From Monoplex corrugatus (Eukaryota; Mollusca; Gastropoda; Littorinimorpha; Ranellidae): a stretch of DNA of 64,000 nucleotides. How positions within the stretch are numbered: the first letter of the stretch is position 1; each line of letters opens with the position of its first letter. The notes beneath the pieces were generated by a model that was not told the origin of the DNA, did no database searches, and saw only the letters and a list, made by a program, of their open reading frames with translations. The translations under genes and the position numbers were made by a program. Shown here in pieces: positions 39,001-49,293 of the stretch. The stretch is from the NCBI GenBank assembly GCA_030674185.1, contig JAPXFY010000031.1:34640051-34704050 (forward strand). The letters run 5' to 3'.

Positions 39001-42000
39001 TCACACAGACATTATCATGGACAATACATAGACATTATCATGGGCATCACACAGACATTACTATAGACATCACACAGACATTACTATAGACATCACACAG
39101 ACATTACCATGGACAACACACAGACATTACTATAGACATCACACAGACATTACTATAGACATCACACAGACATTACCATGGACAACACACAGACATTACT
39201 ATGGACATCACACAGACATTACTATAGACATCACACAGACATTACCATGGACAACACACAGACATTACTATGGACATCACACAGACATTACTATAGACAT
39301 CACACAGACATTACTATAGACATCACACAGACATTACCATGGACAACACACAGACATTACTATAGACATCACACAGACATTACTATAGACATCACACAGA
39401 CATTACCATGGCAACACACAGACATTACTATGGACATCACACAGACATTATCATGTACAACACACAGACATTATCATGGACAATACATAGACATTATCAT
39501 GGGCATCAACAGACATTACTATAGACATCACACAGACATTACTATAGACATCACACAGACATTACTATAGACATCACACAGACATTACTATGGACAACAC
39601 ACAGACATTACTATAGACATCACACAGACATTACTATAGACATCACAGAGACATTACCATAGACATCACACAGACATTACTATAGACAACACACAGACAT
39701 TACTATAGACATCACACAGACATTACTATGGACAACACACAGACATTATCATGGACAACACACAGACATTATCATGGACAACACACAGACATTATCATGG
39801 ACAACACACAGACATTATCATGGACAACACACAGACATTACTATGGACAAAACACAGACATTATCATGGCATCACACATACATTATCATGGCATCACACA
39901 GACATTATCATGGACAACACACAGACATTACCATAGACATCACAAAGACATTACTATAGACATCACACAGACATTACCATAGACATCACACAGACATTAC
40001 CATAGACATCACACAGACATTAACATAGACATCACACAGACATTACTATAGACATCACACAGACATTACCATAGACATCACACAGACATTACTATAGACA
40101 GCACACAGACATTACTATAGACAACACACAGACATTATCATGGGCATCACACAGACATTATCATGGGCATCACACAGACATTATCATGGGCATCACACAG
40201 ACATTATCATGGGCATCACACAGACATTATCATGGACAACACACAGACATTATCATAGACATCACACAGACATTACTATGAACAACACACAGACATTACC
40301 ATAGACATCACACAGACATTACTATAGACAACACACAGACATTACTATAGACAACACACAGACATTACCATAGACAACACACAGACATTACCATAGACAT
40401 CACACAGACATTACCATAGACAACACACAGACATTACTATAGACAACACACAGACATTACCATAGACAACACACAGACATTACTATAGACAACACACAGA
40501 CACTACCATAGACAACACATACACACTGAAGCAGGAAAGACCAAATGTTGATAGAGCTTACCATCATAGAGTGAAGTGTCTTCACCCTCTTGACCAGTCT
40601 TCATGTACAAATCCACAAAATCCCGGATTTCATTGGGATCATAGGTCTCTATGTGCTCTTTCAGAATCTTCTTCAGACACTCGTCAATGGCCTTGAAGGT
40701 AGTCACTACTGTTTGGAGTGTCTGTCCAAGGAGAAAAAAACTCACACTGTGTAACACAGGCATTTTGACATCTATCAGTATCTGATAATCTGTACTGGTG
40801 TCACATGCTCTAAGTCGTGAGTCAGCTAAAACACCTCCCACACCATAGACAAATTCCACAAACAAAACACTCCTGTACAGAATGAAATATCTAGAAAAAT
40901 AGTTTAGTTCTTGTATATTCCAATAATCAACACTATCTTAGAGGCCAGTGCTCCACATCCTTAACAGTAAATCCAAAACAAAAAACAAAAAAACATAACA
41001 GAAGAAAATAAGAAATGGACAACAACAACCAAAACTGTATCTGGCGTGGCAGCTGTAACCAGCACGTCACAACGTAGCTATGTACAGACGTTGCAGTGTA
41101 CAGCAAAAAATGCAATACAATTTTGGTCAGCATCAGGCCCGTAGTATTCCTGAAATGATCATACACTTAATACGACTGCATTAATCACAACAACAGCAAC
41201 AATATATGTACATATGTACATATAGTATATATTTATATATATATACATTCTCAGGAAACCTCCAGACATCTCTGAAGAAGAAATAACTCCAGTCTTCACG
41301 GAGGAGCTGAATATCAAGAAAGGGCCGTTTACGTTGGACGAACTACTGATGGCAGTGAAAAGCATTAAGTGTCGAAAAGCATGCGGACTCGATGAGATAC
41401 CAGCGGAAGTATGGAACATAGAGGAATTTCACCAGATACTGCTGGAATGCTGCAACAACGTTTATAACCAAGACCCAATAATCAAATGGACTAAAGGATG
41501 CCTGCTTCCTTTCCCCAAGAAAGGTGACCTCAGAATCACAAAGAACTACCGCAGAATCACATTAACTGCAATTTCTGCAAAGATCTTCAACCTAATGCAC
41601 CTAAATAGGATAAAACCGGAGACTGATCCAGTTCTGAGGAAAAACCAAAACGGGTTTCGCCAAAACAGATCGACATCAGGACAAATACTCACCATCAGAC
41701 GTATATTGGAAGGCATAAAATCCCAAAACCTCCCAGCTGTTCTCCTATTTATCGACTTTTCCAAAGCTTTTGATTCGATCCATCGAGGAAAGATGAAGGA
41801 GATTCTAACTGCATATGGACTACCCAAGGAAACAGTAGACGCCATCATGATGCTGTATCAGAATACCCACTGTATGGTTCGACATCACTGCTGGAGTCCT
41901 TCAAGGAGATACGCTTGCCCACTACATTTTCATCATCTGTCTCGATTATATGCTGAGGAAAGCAGTGGATAAGAACAAAAAATTCGGCTTTACCCTCACA

Positions 42001-43946
42001 AAACAGAAGAGCAGACAATGGACAATGTTGTGAAATTCGATAAATGAAGTTTGTGAAGAAATCCCTAACTTTGAAAGAAAAGCAAAGAACTGGGTGACAA
42101 AAGAAATTTTAAGCTTGATGGAAGAACGTGGGAGGGCAAAAGGAAAAGAGGAAGAATACAAAAAGATACACAAGGAAATCAGTAATATGTGCAATGAAGC
42201 TAAGAAAGCTTGGATGGAAACAAAATGCAAAGACATAGAAGACCAACTCAAAACAGATCCTACGTTTATGCACAGAAACACTGAAGAAATTGCCCACAGG
42301 AAAAAGGCATGAAAGCTAAATCAACTGGTTGCTTAAAATCAAAAGATGGTAAGATTATTATGGTAAAAGACGAAATGTTAGACACACAGGGAGAGTACAT
42401 TAAAGACCTTTTAGACTATGACAGAAAGGAAGAACACGTCACAAGAAAAGAACGTTGAAGGACCACCAATAATGAAAGATGAAGTTAGAGCAGCGCTTAA
42501 AAAAGATGAAACGTGGAAAAGCCCCAGGACCAGACAATATTACTACAGAAATAATTGAGGCTCTAGATGAATTTGGCATTAGAAAAAATAACAGTCCTCC
42601 TAAATGAAATTCATGACACCGGCAAAAATCCAAACTGATTCGTCAAAATCCATTTTTTCATTGCACTTTCAAAGAAAGCAGGGCCTATAGAATGAGGCCC
42701 CCGTCGTCCAATCAGCTTGATAAGTCGTGTAACAAATCTAAGAAGAATAATCATGATGAGTACAAGGAACAAAATCAAAAGAGAAATAGCAGAAGAACGA
42801 TGTGGGTTTGTTGAAGGGAAAGGAACTATTAGTGCCATTTACATCTTAAAAACTCTCATAGAAAGTGCAATGAAAAAATGGATTTTGACGAATCAGTTTG
42901 GATTTTTGCCGGTGTCATGAATTTCATTTAGGAGGACTGTTATTTTTTCTAATGCCAAATTCAATGAAGTTGAATAAGCATGTATATTCATGTTTTGATC
43001 AGATAAGTCACGAAGAATTGATCAACACCTTCATTAGACTTGATCCATCCATCAAGTAGTTTCTGGGGTGATGGAAATGTTTGTTACTTCTGCATAAAAA
43101 AAGACTTGTATGCCACGAACTGATAGTATTTACAGAAGAAGGCAAGATCAAAACGGGCCTCGGGTGTTTTGAAGAACTATGGCGGGTTGTCGAAAAATCT
43201 GGGGAAGTCTGAAACAGCTGCTAGCCCTATGTCTGTCTTTTGCAAATGAGAAAGTATACAAATTCCAAGAGGAGTAATTACATTTCGATTTTCTTCAAAA
43301 TTGGTTTTAAATTTGGGGCTCAAGAAGTAATCAAAAGCAAGATTTTCGTCTACACAGAACAATTTTAAGTGGAAGTTGAAGATTAGTTTCAGTCATCGTT
43401 TGGAGAGGGAGGGTTCCCCTGCCTGTGCATATAAACTGTATGCACGGGTTGTTCTGAATGCTGTAAGACAGAGGTTGTGAGAGGAAGGAAAGAAAAGCTG
43501 GAGGAAAAGAGCAAAAAGAGAAATGGAAGAAAAAACAAGACACAGGAGGAAGAATGCAGAATCAGTAAGTGGGAGAGGGATGACCAGAAAGAGGAAGGGG
43601 AAAAGACAAGAAGGAAGAGAGGAAGAAGAGCGGAAGTGGAAGAGCAGGAAGAGGGAGAGAAAAGGGAAGGAAAGGCAGGAGACAAAAATTCTCTCACCTT
43701 TTTCTCTGAAGGCAAAAACCGAGTGAGAGAGACAAAGTTGGCAGGAGTGAAAAGCGCAGGTTGTCTCACGGTTTCAGCCACCCTGTCGGATAGCTCTACA
43801 AACGTGGGGTCAAGGTAATCAAATCTGTGGTCAAACAAACATGGTCAATGAATTCAGATCTATAATACACACTTGCTTTATTAATCAAATATTGAAAATT
43901 ACAGAGTAGAGCCTCTAGGCTTGAACCACTCAAAACTCATTTCACT

Positions 43947-44029
<83 letters not shown>

Positions 44030-45228
44030 CCATAACACAAACATAAGTCACACAACGACATAAACACAAACATCATTTACACAAATACCCAAACACAAAC
44101 ACCATTCACACAACTACGTAAGACACAAACATAATTCACACAACTACCTAAACACAAATACCATTCACACAACTATCTAAAACATCAATATCTTTCACAC
44201 AGCTACTTAAAACACAAACAGCATTCACACAACTACTTAAAACACAAACATCATTCACACAACTACTTAAAACACAAACATTATTCACGAATTGCATAAA
44301 CACAAACATCATTCACGCAACTACTTAAAACAAACATCATTCACACAGCTACTTAAAACACAAACACATTCACACAGCTACTGAAAACACAAACATCATT
44401 CACACAACTACTTAAAACACAAACGTCATTCACAAACGTATTTAAAATACAAACATCATTCACATAACTACTTAAAACACAAACATCATTCACACAACTA
44501 TTTAAATCACAAACATCATTCACAGAACTACCTAAAACACAAACATCATTCACACAACTACATAAACACAAACATCATCCACATAACTACTTAAAACACA
44601 AACACCATTCACACAGCTACTTAAAACACAAAATCATTCGCACAACTATTTAAAACACAAACATCACTCACAACAACTACTTAAAACACAAACATTATTC
44701 ACACAATTACATAAACACAAACATCATTCACGCAACTACTTAAAACAAACATCATTCACTCATCAACACAGCCATCGCTGTATCAGTGTTGTAAGACTTC
44801 TTCAGCCCTTTCACTCCCTCACCCTCTCCAGCAGCTTTATGCAGATTACTGACCCGTTTACTGTCCCACCCTTTCTACCGGCTGTCTTCAATTTCAGTCC
44901 CAACCTTTTTGCTCCTTCATTCTATCCACCGGAATCCTGAAGTTTCAATCCTAATCTTTTCATTCCTTCACACTACCAGCTTTCTGCAAGAAAGGCAGTT
45001 GATTACAACATCAAAAGCTGGTAAACGGGATGAGAGCATGAAACGGTTAGGAAGCTGGTGGATCGAGTGAGAGAATGAAAAGTTGAAAGGAAGCAATTTG
45101 AGGCACTGTGGACTGAAGCCATGTCAACTTTAATCAATTCATTGTTCATCTGCCAGAACTGCAATTGATAAATTTACTTTTTTTTTTCAAATGAATTTCA
45201 GCAGAGTACGTGCACGCACGCACACACA

Positions 45229-45297
<69 letters not shown>

Positions 45298-47566
45298 CAC
45301 ACACACACACACAAACAAACAAACAAACAAACAAATAAACAAATAAACACACGCACGCGTATTATCATTTTCACCTGTTTCCTAAGGAGACACTGCAGAT
45401 CACGTTACATGTAAACTTGTTCAGAAGCGGTTTCAAGATCATGGGTTGACCTTGAATTTTCTCGATGGCCTCCATGACTGCATGCACTTCTTCGTGCACG
45501 CGCTGTTCTAGGGTCTTTTTTCCCACACCAAAGTCTCTCAAGGTCATCAAGGTCAGTTGCCTGAGTGCTTTCCACTTCGGTCCGTCAGACATTAATACTC
45601 CTGAATATTGATCAACGCTTTATAATACATCCATCTTTTCATCCATCCAGCCATCTATATATCTAGCTAGCTAGCTAATTATCTATCCATCCATCTATCT
45701 CATCATCCATCCATCTCCATCCATCCATCCATCTATCTGTCTATCTATCTTTTATGCAAGTTGCATAGTCATATTTACCATAATATTACTACAGAGATGA
45801 TTGATGCCCTGGAGGAATTTGGTATTGAAGAAATAACAGTCCTCCTAAATGAAATTCACGACACTGGAAAAATCCCCAAAGATATGTCAAAATCAATTTT
45901 CTTTGCACTTCCAAAGAAGACAGGGGCTATAGAATGCGAACTCTATAGCAAAATCAGTTTGATGAATCACGTAACAAAAATCCTGTTAAGAATATTCATG
46001 ATGAGGACATGGAATAGAATCAAAAGAGAAATATAAGAATAACAGTGTGGATTTGTGGAAGGGAAAGGAACTATTAATGCCATATACATCCTAAGAACAA
46101 CCATAGAGAGGTCAATCGAGTTGAACAAAGATTTCATTTATGCTTTGTTGATTATACCAAGGCTTTCGATTGGGTAAAACATGAAGAATTGATCAACCAA
46201 CTAGAAAGACTCAATATTGATGGAAAAGATCTACGAATAATCAAAAATATGTATTGGGAACAAACACCTGCAATGAGAATAGAAAACGGTAAAAGCTCTT
46301 TCCAAAATATCAAAAGAGGAGTCAGGCAAGATTGTTTTGTCACCAGATCTGTTTTCACTTTACAACGAAAACATCATGAGAAACACAGAAGAATACCCTG
46401 GATTAAAGGTTGGAGGAAAAATGATAAACAATATTCGATACGCAGGTGACACCGTGCTAATTGCAGAAAATGAAAGGGACCTACAAAACTTTGTGAATAT
46501 AATAGAAATAGAAAGCAAAGGTATGGGTTTGGAGTTTAACAGTAAGAAGACTGAAGACATGGTAATCAGTAAAAAAACCCATAAAATCCCCTCATACAAA
46601 ATGACATCAAACGGCACAACTTTGAGACAGGTCGATAACTTTAAATATCTGCGAACGATCATCTCACCAGACGGCAGATTCACATCAGAAAAACCCAGCA
46701 GAATCGGCCAAGCCAAAAACAGCATTCATGAAAATGGAAAGCATTCTTACCAACAAATGCCTATCAATTAACATCAGGAAGAGAAATCTTGAATGCTATA
46801 TAGAACCGATACTGTTATACGGTTGTGAGGCGTGGACAGTCAACAAGCAAAGCCAGAACAAGATTGAGGCAGCCGTAACGTGGTTTCTAAGAAGAATGTT
46901 GAGAGTTCCATGGACAGCAAAGAATTCAGACGAGGCAGTCTTGATGGAGGCAGCCACAAGAAGATCATACGTAAGGAAGATCAGGAAAAGACAGGCAACA
47001 TTTATAGGCCATTTTATGAGGAAAGGAGAATTAGAGCACTTGGTCACAACAGGAAAGCTGGAGGGAAAGAGAGCACCAGGTAGACCCAGGAAAAAATATT
47101 GGACGGACTTGCAGAATGGCTGAGGACAAAGAGGGTGGAAGATGTGCTTGCGGCAACAAGGGATACATGTATATGGAGGGTCATGATCGCCAATGCCATG
47201 TGGCAGGGCACTTGGTGATTTATCATAAAAAAAACATGAAAATTACATAACCATGGTGCTATCCCTCGGCAATGGTTCGTTGAAATTAACCGAAATTGGC
47301 AGACAGTATTACTCCTTAACATTGATCAACGCTTAATGATCCAACCATCCATGCACCCATGCATCCATCCATCCATCCATCCATCATCCATCCATCCATC
47401 CATCCATCCATCCATCCATATCCATCCATCCATCATCCATCCATCCATCCATCCATGTATCTGTCTGTCAATCTGTCTGTCTGTCAGTCTGTCTGTCAGT
47501 CTGTCTCTCCATCCATCCATCCATCCGTCCATCGATCCATCCATCGATCCATCCATCCATCCATCT

Positions 47567-47599
<33 letters not shown>

Positions 47600-47647
47600 A
47601 TCTATCTATATCTATCTATCTACCTATCTATCTATCTATCTTCTATC

Positions 47648-47678
<31 letters not shown>

Positions 47679-49218
47679 CTATCTCTATCTATCTATCTAT
47701 CTATCTATCATCTGGGTCATTCTCCTGAAGTCTGGTCAGTTGGTACCACTGCTTTTAAGCAGCCAATATAAAAGGCTTTTTGAAAACAAAATCTTACGAT
47801 ATTGTTATACTTCGTTTGTAAAATGTTCCAGTAATTGAAGAAAATGAAAAAAAAAGTGTGTGTGTGTTTCGTATTATTTACTCTACAGCATTTTTTGTTG
47901 GAAAAATGAGAGATTTTTGTAGCTAGATTTGTGACATGAGTTCAGACTGGTAGATCGATCACAATTATTTCCTACATACATGACCGAAATCAATACAACC
48001 TGTTTCGACAGTGAAGAAAGAATGTAAATGTGTCTCTGACATCAATTTTCACTGCATTGTATCCATGGATGATCGATATATGCTTGGAGGTCGATCAGTG
48101 TCCCGAACGTTCCATACGGTGTCTTCACTGTAGCGATAACTTAAGTAAGTCGTGCCTTTAAAATAGAAGGCATTTGGAATTTCCGATGTGATTCATTAAA
48201 AACACAAACATTTTTCATAATGATTCACGTCAATAAGTGATATGAGAGAGAAGAGGCGAGTGAGAAATAATCACTTGATTACGCATTGGGTGCATGGTGT
48301 CTTCAAAACCATGAAACGCTCGAGACAAACAGAGGATCTATTTCGTCAACTTCCCTGAACTTTGACCGACCTTGGCGTATGAATCTCACTTTCCCTCCTT
48401 TGCAGCAGGATTTTGCACTACTTCACAAAGGATATGTCGTTATTCAGTATATTTCGAAAAATGTCACTTCATTGACCATTTTAACAAGCACATAGATGCC
48501 TTTTCAGTGTCTCATGTAACACATGAGACACTGCAGCATATGCAACATTATATTATATTTCATCAAGTTCCAAATATTGGGTCAATTTGTGCATTACAGT
48601 TCTGTATACTATAGATATCAAGCTTTCATTTTCGGTTAACATTAAAAAAAATAAAAAGTTTGATTTTTTATTTGTCATGTCACAATACTGACCAGTCTTC
48701 AGGAGAATGGCCCATCCATCTATTTATTATGCAAGTTTCATAGTCATATTTACCATAAAAAATATGAACATTGTATGACCATGGTGCTATCCCTCGGCAA
48801 TGGTTGGTTGAAATTACCCAAAATTGGCAGGTTTCACACTGCCTACATTTCAGGCCTCGTTTAGAAACTTATTGTGCTCAATACCGAGCCCCGTACACAG
48901 TAATTCAAAATGTGCCAAACATACATTTATTATAATGGTTGCTAAAGAAAATCTGTACGTGAGTATCCTCCCACTTTGACCTCTGTTTTCACAAGACAAG
49001 GATTATGTATATGTGGCATTTCAACTAGCCACAACTCCTCTAGATTTTGTATATTTATCCATTATTAGAAAGGAAATGTTATGCCCTTTTCACACATATC
49101 AACTTGATATCTCCAACAATCGACTGATATGTTCCTCTGTGTCAGAATGGTCTCCTCCCCAAACACACACAAACACACATACACATGAGCGTATGTGTGT
49201 GTGCGTGCGTGCGTGTGG

Positions 49219-49293
<75 letters not shown>

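Larger units (their letters stand above)
45587..48835. repeat. Tandem duplication of exon-acceptor region, both copies invaded
   Basis: Unit 1 (45587-47300) and unit 2 (47301-48835) share AGAC(n)TATTACTCCT(n)A, ATTGATCAACGCTT, an (ATCC)n/(ATCT)n tract, TTATGCAAGTT(G/T)CATAGTC, ATATTTACCATA, and ACCATGGTGCTATCCCTCGG through GAAATTGGCAG. Unit 1 is split by the RTE-1 copy at 45783-47217; unit 2 by a terminal-inverted-repeat element at 47714-48713. Unit 1 begins inside the P450 exon, so the acceptor itself is duplicated. Confidence 0.85.

Noticed and set aside
37607..39982. Long plus-strand frames (up to 305 residues) with [12 protein letters not shown] repeats
   Set aside because: They lie wholly in the 23-bp satellite, are open in all three frames and cycle with a 69-bp period. 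No exon context.
43389..43726. Charged or serine-rich frames in the 43.4-43.7 kb purine-rich tract
   Set aside because: Composition-driven frames on both strands in a P450 intron; no domain.
43764..43770. Alternative P450 donor at GTGAGA (exon 43770-43824)
   Set aside because: Using it would drop the [10 protein letters not shown] segment expected by the family; the donor at 43697 (AAG|GTGAGAG) is stronger and also phase 0.
44353..44571. Minus-strand 10-residue protein repeat ([10 protein letters not shown])
   Set aside because: The 30-bp satellite is a multiple of three so it mimics a repeat protein; the array is inside a P450 intron.
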